The notes below the pieces were generated by a model. It was not told the origin of the DNA and did not search any database. It saw only the letters and a program-made list of their open reading frames with translations. The position numbers and the translations under genes are program-made. A stretch of 9,593 nucleotides of DNA from Fusobacteriota bacterium (GTDB lineage Bacteria; Fusobacteriota; Fusobacteriia; Bac17; JAEWOZ01), in contig JAEWOZ010000074.1 in the NCBI GenBank assembly GCA_023399505.1, forward strand, positions 1-9,593, read 5' to 3'. The number at the start of each line of letters is the position of its first letter. Within the stretch, counting starts at the first letter, position 1. Below, one piece after another: positions 1 to 6,822 of the stretch.

Positions 1-786
1 CCTACAATTAGAAAAAGTGTAGCAACTTTAAAAAAAATAGAAGACTTAGAAAATTCTCCTGAATGGAATGCCTTAACTAAGAAAGAAGTATCTCTGTTTT
101 TACGTAAGAAGAACAAGCTTAAAAGAAATTTAGATGGAATAAAAGAAATGTCTTTTCTTCCAGATGCAATTTTTGTAATAGATTTGAAAAAAGACAAGTT
201 AGCAGTAGATGAAGCTAAAAAACTAAATATTCCAGTATTTGCTATGGTAGATACAAACTGTGATCCTGAAACAGTTGATTATCCAATGCCTTCAAATGAT
301 GACGCTATAAGAGCTATAGCTTTAATTACTAAAATGATCGCAGATACAATAGTTGATGGAAGAAATTTAGATGAAATTAAAGAAGATACTTCAACTCATC
401 AATCATATGACGATACTCAAACTGAAAGTAAAACTGAAGATGAAAAGAAAAAATTTAGAAGATCATATGAAAGACCAAGTTATGATGAGAGAAGAGAATC
501 TCTTAAGTCTAACGTAACTGCTGAACAAAAACCTCGTGAAGTTAAAGAGCAGGAAGCAGAATTAAAAGAGGTTAAAGAGACTACTCAAGAAGAGAGAAAA
601 ACTATCAGAAGAAAAGTTCCTGTAGAATCTTCTAACGAAATTAAAGAGGAACCATCTGAAGAAAAAGCTGTAAAGAGAGCTAGAACTAAAAAAGTAGAAG
701 AAATTAATGAAGATTCTTCAACTATATCTGAAGAGAAAAAACCTACTAGAAGACCTAGAAAAGCAGCAGAAAAGGAAGAAGAATAA
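1..786 (+). CDS. rpsB: 30S ribosomal protein S2 (5' part missing), long charged C-terminal tail
   Basis: Component of the small ribosomal subunit. The frame is open from base 1, so the gene enters from outside the window; 261 codons are visible and, compared with E. coli S2, roughly the first 105 residues are missing. Recognisable S2 blocks are TIRKSVATLKKIE near the left edge, LTKKE, the LPDAIFVID strand, IPVFAMVDTNCDP and NDDAIRAI. The conserved fold ends near IVDGRN (about base 366). After it comes a tail of about 139 residues, very rich in Lys, Glu and Arg, with no domain I recognise; the E. coli protein ends soon after the equivalent point. The inferred full length is about 366 residues against 241 in E. 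coli. The stop codon overlaps the tsf start by one base, so the two are translationally coupled. Identity is secure; the tail's role is unknown. Confidence 0.97.
   Translation, partial: PTIRKSVATLKKIEDLENSPEWNALTKKEVSLFLRKKNKLKRNLDGIKEMSFLPDAIFVIDLKKDKLAVDEAKKLNIPVFAMVDTNCDPETVDYPMPSNDDAIRAIALITKMIADTIVDGRNLDEIKEDTSTHQSYDDTQTESKTEDEKKKFRRSYERPSYDERRESLKSNVTAEQKPREVKEQEAELKEVKETTQEERKTIRRKVPVESSNEIKEEPSEEKAVKRARTKKVEEINEDSSTISEEKKPTRRPRKAAEKEEE
772..778 (+). promoter_or_regulatory. Shine-Dalgarno for tsf inside the rpsB 3' end
   Basis: AAGGAAG lies 7 nt before the tsf ATG and is built from the Lys/Glu codons at the end of the rpsB tail. It supports the ATG at 786 as the tsf start, overlapping the rpsB TAA by one base. 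Confidence 0.6.
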
Positions 787-1610
787 TGATTTCTAAAGAA
801 GCATTACTTGAATTAAGAGAAAGAACAGGCGCTGGAATGCTTGATTGCAAAAAGGCACTTGAAGAGACAAATGGTGACGTAGAAGAAGCTGTTTATCAAT
901 TAAGAAAAAAAGGGTTAGCTAAAGCTGCTTCTAAAAGTGAAAGAGCAACTTCTGAAGGCGTAATTTCCGTTACTGTATCAGAAGATTTGCATAAAGGCGC
1001 TATTGTAGAACTTAAATGCGAAACAGATTTTGTTTCTAGAAATGAAATGTTTCAAAATTTAACAAAAAAGATTGCTGAGTTAGCAATGCATTACAATATA
1101 CCTAATAAAGAGGATTTAATAAATGCTCATTTAAATGGTAGCGAAAAGGTAAGTGACGCTCTATCTAATTCAATATCAACATTTGGTGAAAATATATTAA
1201 TAGGGAATGTTTTTACCTTTGAAAGTAAAAATATTTTTGAAAGTTATCTGCATTCAAATGGAAAAATAGGGGTTCTTGTTGAATATGCTGGTGATAATAA
1301 AGTTGTTGCTAAAGATGTAGCAATGCATATTGCTGCTATGGCTCCTCAATGTGTAAGCAGTAAAGATATTGATTCTGAAACATTGAAAAGAGAAAAAGAG
1401 GTTTATGCAGAAATGTATAAAAAAGATTTAGCTGGTAAACCTAAAGAGATAGTTGAAAAAATAATAGAAGGAAGAATGTCTAAATTTTTCGAAACTTATT
1501 GCCTACTTTCTCAAAAATTTGCTAAAAATCCTGAAATAACAGTAGAAGAATATATTAAAAATAAGATTGAAATAAAAAGTTTTAAAAGAGTGGCTTTGGG
1601 AGATAAATAA
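786..1610 (+). CDS. tsf: Elongation factor Ts
   Basis: Nucleotide-exchange factor that releases GDP from EF-Tu in the cytoplasm so that EF-Tu can be recharged with GTP. The 274 residues are close to the E. coli length of 283. The N-terminal UBA-like domain carries the family signature RERTGAGMLDCKKAL (residues 11-25) and the GD-E-A-LRKKG helix (30-43). The EF-Tu-contacting motif Thr-Asp-Phe-Val is at residues 80-83. DVAMHIAAMAP (177-187) and the C-terminal EGRMSKFF...LL-Q block (228-243) are also typical. The start codon overlaps the rpsB stop and has an SD inside rpsB; pyrH follows after 2 nt. This rpsB-tsf-pyrH-frr order is widespread in bacteria. Nothing unusual is seen in the protein. Confidence 0.98.
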   Translation: MISKEALLELRERTGAGMLDCKKALEETNGDVEEAVYQLRKKGLAKAASKSERATSEGVISVTVSEDLHKGAIVELKCETDFVSRNEMFQNLTKKIAELAMHYNIPNKEDLINAHLNGSEKVSDALSNSISTFGENILIGNVFTFESKNIFESYLHSNGKIGVLVEYAGDNKVVAKDVAMHIAAMAPQCVSSKDIDSETLKREKEVYAEMYKKDLAGKPKEIVEKIIEGRMSKFFETYCLLSQKFAKNPEITVEEYIKNKIEIKSFKRVALGDK

Positions 1611-1612
1611 CA

Positions 1613-2329
1613 ATGAAACCTCTTTACAAAAGAGTTTTATTAAAATTAAGCGGAGAACTTTTAGGTAGTTCTGAAGGACTTTTTTCAGAAGCTAAGATAA
1701 AAAGTTATTGTAAAGAATTAGTTAATTTAAATAAAAATGGGATTGAACTAGCAATTGTGCTAGGTGGTGGTAACATATTTAGAGGACGAGAATTAAACAG
1801 CTTATATGTAGATAGAGCTGATTCGGATTCCGTAGGAATGTTATCTACTTATATGAATGCTCTAATTCTTAAAAGTTACCTCTCTGCTTATGGTGCACCT
1901 TCAGTTATTTTAACCTCTAGCTATATTCAAGGGGTAGGAGAAGTATATTCTAAAGATAAAGCTATAGAATATTTAAAAGGTAAAAGTATTGTAATTCTAG
2001 CGGGTGGCACATCCTTACCTTACTTCTCAACTGATACTGCTTCAGCTGTTAAAGCAATAGATATTAAAGCGGAAATACTATTAAAAGCTACTAAAACAGA
2101 TGGAGTATATGAGAAAGATCCAGTTAAATTTGAAAATGTTAAAAAATTTGATATAATTAGTTATAGAAAAATTTTAGATAAACAATTAAAAGTAATGGAT
2201 CTTACGGCAGTAACTTTATGTATGGAATACAAAGTTAAAATAGTTGTATTTGATGCAACTATTCCTGAAAATATATCTCAAGCTATATTTACAAATAATA
2301 TAGGCACTTTAATTTCAACGGAGGATTAA
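1613..2329 (+). CDS. pyrH: Uridylate kinase (UMP kinase)
   Basis: Phosphorylates UMP to UDP using ATP, a cytoplasmic step of pyrimidine nucleotide synthesis; bacterial PyrH is a hexameric amino-acid-kinase-fold enzyme. Its 238 residues are the usual length. Visible motifs are the phosphate-binding start KRVLLKLSGE (residues 6-15), VLGGGNIFRG (49-58), the acidic DRADSDSVGML block with the NAL helix (67-84), AGGT (130-133) followed by the TDTAS loop (140-144), and KATKTDGVYEKDP (158-170) near the nucleotide site. A GGGAG at 1598-1602 lies 10 nt before the ATG. Its TAA overlaps the frr ATG by one base, so frr translation is probably coupled to it. Confidence 0.98.
   Translation: MKPLYKRVLLKLSGELLGSSEGLFSEAKIKSYCKELVNLNKNGIELAIVLGGGNIFRGRELNSLYVDRADSDSVGMLSTYMNALILKSYLSAYGAPSVILTSSYIQGVGEVYSKDKAIEYLKGKSIVILAGGTSLPYFSTDTASAVKAIDIKAEILLKATKTDGVYEKDPVKFENVKKFDIISYRKILDKQLKVMDLTAVTLCMEYKVKIVVFDATIPENISQAIFTNNIGTLISTED
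2320..2324 (+). promoter_or_regulatory. Strong Shine-Dalgarno for frr
   Basis: GGAGG lies 4 nt before the frr ATG, within the last codons of pyrH. It is the best SD match in the translation operon and shows that this organism uses canonical SD-guided initiation despite its AT-rich genome. Confidence 0.75.
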
Positions 2330-2874
2330 TGGAAAAAGATATAAAAACAAATATGGAAAAATCATTAGAAAGTTTGAAAAATAAATTTAAACAAATTAGG
2401 GCTGGAAGGGCAAATGTAGATATGCTAAGTTCAATACAAGTAGAGTATTATGGTTCTATGACAGCATTGAATCAAGTAGCAAATTTATCTACATCTGATG
2501 CTAGGACATTAATTATAGATCCTTGGGATAAAGGTACTTTATCTGATATAGAAAAAAGTATTCAAAAATCTAATCTGAATCTTAATCCAATAAATGATGG
2601 AAAGATTATTAGAATAATTTTACCCGAGTTAACAGAAGAGAGAAGAAAAGAGTTTTTAAAAATTGCTAAAAAGGAACTGGAAGAGGGAAAAGTAAGTGTA
2701 AGAAATGTTAGAAAACATTTCAACACAGAATATAAGAAGATGGAAGAGAATGGAGAAATCTCTGAAGATCAATTAAAAGCTAAAGAAAAAGAAGTACAAA
2801 AAATTACTGACGAATATGTACTAAAAATGGATAATTTATACCATCAAAAAGAAAAAGACATAATGGGCTTATAA
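2329..2874 (+). CDS. frr: Ribosome recycling factor
   Basis: Splits post-termination ribosomes together with EF-G. Its 181 residues are close to the 185 of E. coli. The two-domain layout is visible: a helical start with IRAGRAN (residues 23-29), the beta domain with VEYYGSMTALNQVANLS (38-54) and the LNPINDGKIIRIILPELTEERR stretch, then the long helices of domain I with SVRNVR (123-128), GEISED (142-147), QKITDEYV and a final KEKDIM. The usual RNIRRDAND segment reads RNVRKHFNTE here (125-134), a departure at a normally conserved stretch, although the surrounding motifs are intact. This is the last gene of the rpsB operon; its stop lies in the loop of the terminator hairpin. Confidence 0.97.
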   Translation: MEKDIKTNMEKSLESLKNKFKQIRAGRANVDMLSSIQVEYYGSMTALNQVANLSTSDARTLIIDPWDKGTLSDIEKSIQKSNLNLNPINDGKIIRIILPELTEERRKEFLKIAKKELEEGKVSVRNVRKHFNTEYKKMEENGEISEDQLKAKEKEVQKITDEYVLKMDNLYHQKEKDIMGL

Positions 2875-2890
2875 CCTTATGTCTTTTTTG
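2852..2890 (+). terminator. Intrinsic terminator of the rpsB-tsf-pyrH-frr operon
   Basis: A perfect 12-bp stem, AAAAAGACATAA (2852-2863) with TTATGTCTTTTT (2877-2888), can be extended by two G-C pairs across a bulged T; the right arm runs into a T tract (2884-2889). The left arm lies within the last frr codons and the frr TAA (2872-2874) falls in the loop. Confidence 0.85.
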
Positions 2891-2971
2891 TTGTTAGCAA
2901 TTAGACAAATTTTTTGTTTAGTGATAGACTAAATTTAATAATTAGTTTTAAAAAGTTCTAATATTATATAA

Positions 2972-3052
2972 TTAAGGTATCCTATTACTTGATTTTAATA
3001 ATTAATTATGAAGTTTGGTGAAGTAAATACAATAATTTCATAGATACCTTAA
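2972..3052. repeat. Imperfectly explained inverted repeat upstream of the first ankyrin pseudogene
   Basis: TTAAGGTATC (2972-2981) and GATACCTTAA (3043-3052) are perfect 10-bp inverted arms 61 nt apart. A TATAAT (2967-2972) abuts the left arm, without a good -35 box. It could be an operator, a leader stem or the ends of a small degenerate element; the rest of 2891-3104 shows no gene. Confidence 0.45.
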
Positions 3053-3104
3053 AATAATTTTTTAGACAACATAAAAAATTAAAATAGATAATGAAGTATA
3101 ATTG

Positions 3105-4549
3105 ATGATTAAAATACTACTGTTAATAATTCTTTGCCTTAATTGTAGCAAGTAGAAGTTTAAGAGAATTAAGACACGGGAATAAGAATTTTTTAATGTA
3201 CTTAACTTATTAAAAAAGCAGATGAAAATAAATATACTCAAGCTTTAGAATTTTTAAATGAAAAAATTAATCATATAATAAGTTCTGAAACAATTTCTAA
3301 AGTTTTCAGAGAAGTACTCGAATCTAAAGAAATTAATCATTTCAATATAGATTTTTTAAGTAGTTTGATAAAAAAAAGTAAATATAAATTCTCCTTATAG
3401 CTATAAAAGTATGCCTTTAGAAATAATTATAAGAAATAATTTAGTAGAGCTATTTATAGAAACCTTAAATTTATACGGGAAAGAAATTGATTTCACTAAT
3501 TATACAGACTATATAGAAGAAGAAGCAACTGAAAGTAATAATGAAATATTTTTAGAAAATTTACTTTCATTGAGTAGATCACATATTAATGCTCTTAATT
3601 TTAGAGCTCCTCATTTTGGCTTTACCCCTTTATTGTCCTGCTTAGATAGGGCATAATCAAAATTTGGAGGTAAAATTGATTATAGATATCTACGGCAATA
3701 CTTTTACTAAGAAATGGCGCAAACCCTAACCTAGGAAATTTATATAGCGGAGAAACACCATTAATGGTATTTATAAAAAATTTTAATGAAAATATTAAGG
3801 GTGAAATAGAAAAAGAGTTTCTAGAAGAAATATTAAAAACTTCAGTTTTACATCTAAGAAATAACCAAGGTGAAATAGCCTTATCTATAGCAATTGAATA
3901 TAAATATAAAAAGTTAGCTGAAAGAATATCTTCATGTGATAGTCTATATTTGCACACTTATAATATCGAAGGACTAGAACTTAAAAATGAAGAAGAGTAT
4001 TATAAGAAAGAGTTAGGAAACCATATTACTAATAAAAAAAAAGGTATAAAATATAATTTAATAAAAGCTTAGGGAAACAAATATTTTGGTGTAATAGACA
4101 ACATGATTAGTAAATTTGATTACAAAGATTTAGAGTTGTTCTTTTCGGAAATTGAAAATGCCTTAGAGATGAAAAATTATTGTTTAAATAGAAAGAATCA
4201 TATTTTAAATAGTTCTCTAATAAGAGTAAATGATAGTTCTAAAATTTTATCTTTAAAATTCCATGAAAGTGCCGTCTCATTCTCTAGATTTGGTTATCAT
4301 ATTGACAATTCTTATTCGTAAGGAACTTACGTGTCTCTGGTTTCTTCAATATAAATCTTTGGTTATTCATCTTGGTTTCTTGTTGAACTTAAAGAACCTA
4401 TAAACTTTGAGCAGAAAGAACTTGAATTAAAAAATCTAATTGAAGAGAACAAAAAAATAAAAGGAACAAAGCAAATCGAAATAATGAAATTAGTAGAAAT
4501 AACAGAATTAATAACAAAAGATGTAAAAGGAGTAAAATATTTAAAGTAA
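3105..4549 (+). pseudogene. Decayed ankyrin-repeat lipoprotein gene (unit 1)
   Basis: The ATG at 3105 opens a signal peptide MIKILLLIILCLNCSK with Cys 14 at a lipobox, then TAG (3153). The remaining sequence is recovered by changing frame: ELRHGNKNFLM (from 3166), IKKADENK...EFLNEK (3209-3400), an ankyrin stretch in 3372-3656, and the frame from 3686 to 4549, which contains ankyrin text such as LLRNGANPNL and SGETPLM. Removing one A from the A8 run at 3370-3377 joins SLIKK to VNINSPYSYKSMPLEIII, a good ankyrin pattern. Later stops are TAA 3654, TAG 4070, TAA 4319 and TAA 4352, the last three within one continuous frame. The last open part (4355-4549) is charged and helical (coiled-coil-like). 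In total about four shifts and four internal stops, so the gene is dead. It belongs to the same family as the gene at 4873. The exact original length is unknown. Confidence 0.8.
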
Positions 4550-4594
4550 GGATTAAAGAATAATTTTGAACTTAGATTATGAAAATTTTTTTAT

Positions 4595-4635
4595 TTTGAT
4601 ACTAATAAAATTTTAAAAAATTTATTAGTATCAAA
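4595..4635. repeat. Perfect 15-bp inverted repeat (AT-rich hairpin)
   Basis: TTTGATACTAATAAA (4595-4609) and TTTATTAGTATCAAA (4621-4635) pair perfectly over an 11-nt loop. It lies 46 nt after the last stop of pseudogene 1. There is no T tract directly after it on either strand and only two G-C pairs, so a standard intrinsic terminator is doubtful. It may be a remnant terminator, a protein-binding site or a small palindromic element. Confidence 0.6.
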
Positions 4636-4737
4636 TCTAGACAGCTAATCTATTAAATGAAAAAGTGTGATATAAGAGTAAAAATATCCAGAAAGTTAGG
4701 ATTAGACCAGATGTTAAAATTAGTTAATTATTGAAAT

Positions 4738-4766
4738 TGGACAATATTTTAAATTAATGATAATAT
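4738..4766 (+). promoter_or_regulatory. Possible promoter of the ankyrin gene pair
   Basis: TGGACA (4738-4743; 5 of 6 matches to TTGACA) is followed after 17 nt by TAATAT (4761-4766; 4 of 6 matches to TATAAT), about 105 nt before the ATG at 4873. In such AT-rich DNA -10-like strings are common, so this is tentative. Confidence 0.3.
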
Positions 4767-4858
4767 TATCTAAATACTATCATGAAATAAATTATATTAA
4801 AATTTAACACCTAAATTTTATGTAGCTTAAATTCAATAAAGAAAAATTATGAATATAT

Positions 4859-4864
4859 AAGGAG
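4859..4864 (+). promoter_or_regulatory. Shine-Dalgarno fixing the start at 4873
   Basis: AAGGAG lies 8 nt before the ATG at 4873. This start gives an N-terminus with a basic residue pair, a hydrophobic core and a lipobox Cys, so sequence signal and protein features agree. Confidence 0.75.
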
Positions 4865-4872
4865 ATTTATAA

Positions 4873-6801
4873 ATGAGAAAAATATTATTTTTAGTTTTAT
4901 TGCTTAATTGTTATAAGTTAAATTTCAATGGTCTAGAGAGTAATTACAAACATCCAATTGATAATAGACTAATTAATGCTATAAAAAAAGCTGATGACAA
5001 AGAAATAAATAATTTATTAGAAAACGTTGAAAAATTTGAAAATATAAGAAGAACAGAATTAAGACATGAAAATAAAAACTTTTTAATGGTTCTCTTACAA
5101 TATTATGGGACCAACTATGAGCTAAAAAACAATGAAGCACCTAAAAACATATCTAAATCAAAATTAGAAATATTTAAAAAATATCTACCAGATTTCAAAA
5201 ATATTATAAACGATACTGACTCAAACTCAAAGACAATTATTTTTTATGCAATTGACACAGGAATTGGTGAAATTGTTACTACTTTAATAGATACAGATGG
5301 TATTGAATTAGAACATCTAAATAAGGATAGGATATCACCTATTAATTATTGTATTTTGAATGATACTTCAATTTTTAATTACTTAAATAATAAGAAATTA
5401 AATGCTAATTCTTCTCTTAACTATTTAAGTAAATTTAAAATGTCCAAGAGAAAGAAAGTAAAAGGAGTTCCTCCTTTATTAGCTGCATGTATGGCTAATA
5501 AGCCTGATATAGTTAAAAAACTTTTAGAACATGGCGTTGAAGTTGATATCGAGAATGAACATGATACTAAAGCAATATGGTTAGCAGCAATTAACGGCTA
5601 TGAAGAAGTTGTAGAAGAACTTTTACTGAAAGGAGCGAAGCATCTAAGTAGGAAGGGTATAGCTTTAGATAAAGTTCAAACTGTCATGGGAGTAGCTGTC
5701 AAAGCTTTCTTACAAAAATCTTTAGATGTAGGGATAGCAGGGGCTAGTGCAATAGCTAAAGCACACGGTGTAGATCCTGGGATACCTTTTGGAATAGATT
5801 TAAAAGCTTTTGATAGCTCATACAGTGACATAGATAAAAGAGAAGCTTATAAAGAGGTAAGAAGGATATACAAAAGAGGAAATTGGATAACTAAAATAAA
5901 AAAAGAAGATATAAATATAAATTTACTTTTAGGATATATAGAACTTTTATCTGATACTATCTACAAAATAAATAAAAAATATTTGGAAGTAAAAGATATA
6001 TATAAAATTAACAGAAATAACCCTTTAATTGTAAAAAAAATATATGCGATAGATAAATTGAGCCAAGAGGAATTGAATAAAGATCTAGCAGGTGTCCAAG
6101 ATTATATAAAAAAATTACATGGACTGATTGTTGAAATAAAAGGAATAAATATACGTGATGACGAAGAGATAGAAATTTCTTTAACGAATTTTCAAAAGTT
6201 ATTATCCGACTTTTTAGAAAGTTATAATAGAGATAAAGAACTTCCAGAACAACCTTACTTATATCACAATTTAAGCAAAGATAAAGAATTTGCTGCCTAT
6301 CTAAAATCAAAGCAAATATTAAGCTTTCATCAACTAGAAAGACTTGTTAATAAAGCAATAGGTTCCTTAATGAAATATATTGGCTTAATTAATTATGAAA
6401 AAGCTCTTAAATATCTACATGATGATTTTCAAAGAAGAACTCAAATAAATGAAGATAGAGAGAAGAGAAATCAAAAAACAAAAGAAAACCTTAAAAAAGC
6501 ATCAAAAAGCATCAAAAATTTCTTTGGTAATATAAAACATACTAAAAAAGTTTCAAAAATAAATGCACTTATGATTGAAAATGAAAAAAAGCAAAGAGTA
6601 CCTAACGATTCTATAGTAATAGAGGGAAATATAAATTACGAAAATATAGATTTAAACAAAATGATTGAAAATATTCAATTTCCTGAAATTGATATTAATA
6701 GCTTCAGCGATGTCCACTATGATGCTTTTATTAAAGACTATAAAAAACTCTTAATAGAAAAAGAGGCGCTATTTAACTTTATAGACAGTGAACTTAAATA
6801 G
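4873..6801 (+). CDS. Ankyrin-repeat putative lipoprotein (unit 2, intact)
   Basis: Function unknown; probably an envelope-anchored protein-binding protein. The 642 residues start with MRKILFLVLLLNC: a short signal peptide with Cys 13 as the likely lipidated residue. Asn at -1 is atypical for the general lipobox but occurs in Borrelia lipoproteins. A degenerate ankyrin-like helix pair (about 31-55) is followed by repeats near 117-145, 148-176, 197-229 (clearest: PPLLAACMANKPDIVKKLLEHG) and 230-256. Residues 262-642 have no domain I can name: a small-residue-rich stretch (270-310) and then long charged helices, including a very basic, coiled-coil-like part at 519-560. The next gene begins 21 nt later, so they are probably cotranscribed. 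It shares the block ELRHENKNFLM (62-72) with pseudogene 1. An effector or surface adhesin role is inference from the family type only. Confidence 0.9.
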   Translation: MRKILFLVLLLNCYKLNFNGLESNYKHPIDNRLINAIKKADDKEINNLLENVEKFENIRRTELRHENKNFLMVLLQYYGTNYELKNNEAPKNISKSKLEIFKKYLPDFKNIINDTDSNSKTIIFYAIDTGIGEIVTTLIDTDGIELEHLNKDRISPINYCILNDTSIFNYLNNKKLNANSSLNYLSKFKMSKRKKVKGVPPLLAACMANKPDIVKKLLEHGVEVDIENEHDTKAIWLAAINGYEEVVEELLLKGAKHLSRKGIALDKVQTVMGVAVKAFLQKSLDVGIAGASAIAKAHGVDPGIPFGIDLKAFDSSYSDIDKREAYKEVRRIYKRGNWITKIKKEDININLLLGYIELLSDTIYKINKKYLEVKDIYKINRNNPLIVKKIYAIDKLSQEELNKDLAGVQDYIKKLHGLIVEIKGINIRDDEEIEISLTNFQKLLSDFLESYNRDKELPEQPYLYHNLSKDKEFAAYLKSKQILSFHQLERLVNKAIGSLMKYIGLINYEKALKYLHDDFQRRTQINEDREKRNQKTKENLKKASKSIKNFFGNIKHTKKVSKINALMIENEKKQRVPNDSIVIEGNINYENIDLNKMIENIQFPEIDINSFSDVHYDAFIKDYKKLLIEKEALFNFIDSELK

Positions 6802-6810
6802 AAAAAGAAA

Positions 6811-6816
6811 AAGGAG
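6811..6816 (+). promoter_or_regulatory. Shine-Dalgarno fixing the start at 6823
   Basis: AAGGAG lies 6 nt before the ATG at 6823. It favours this ATG over the one at 6832, which would give an even shorter signal peptide. Confidence 0.7.
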
Positions 6817-6822
6817 AAAAAA

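Larger units (their letters stand above)
4550..4872. other. 323-bp intergenic region before the intact ankyrin genes
   Basis: No convincing gene. It contains a perfect AT-rich hairpin (4595-4635), a possible promoter (4738-4766), a 12-bp palindrome GATAATATTATC (4759-4770) overlapping that promoter, and the SD of the next gene. A 25-codon ORF at 4657-4734 has no SD and no recognisable similarity. Confidence 0.5.

Noticed and set aside
3097..3102. TATAAT directly before the ATG of pseudogene 1 as its promoter
   Set aside because: It lies 2 nt before the ATG, so transcription would begin inside the coding sequence, and there is no -35 box at a workable distance.
2891..3104. Riboswitch or small RNA in the gap after frr
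   Set aside because: Apart from the short inverted arms at 2972-3052 there is no conserved aptamer-like structure or GC-rich stem that I can recognise.
3411..3656. Independent small gene of 81 codons
   Set aside because: It is the middle piece of pseudogene 1: the frame is meaningful before its ATG, is preceded by a frameshift in an A8 run, and has no Shine-Dalgarno.
4103..4321. Independent small gene of 72 codons
   Set aside because: It is in the same frame as the preceding segment, split only by TAG at 4070, and the frame continues past its own stop to 4549. It is a fragment of pseudogene 1.
4070..4354. Three in-frame stops (TAG, TAA, TAA) in a frame that stays meaningful, suggesting stop-codon recoding or an alternative code
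   Set aside because: The intact genes in the window end at TAA or TAG as normal and have no internal stops, and the same unit also has several frameshifts, so gene decay is the simpler explanation.
4657..4734. 25-codon ORF starting MKKCDIRVKISRK
   Set aside because: No Shine-Dalgarno, no recognisable family and a length expected by chance; it could be a remnant but nothing supports it.
6008..6310. Minus-strand open frames inside the ankyrin genes (also at 3622-3957, 6738-6953, 8301-8726, 8893-9262)
   Set aside because: They are antisense to clear coding or pseudogene sequence, rich in Leu, Phe, Ile and Ser as expected from the complement of AT-rich genes, and lack ribosome binding sites.
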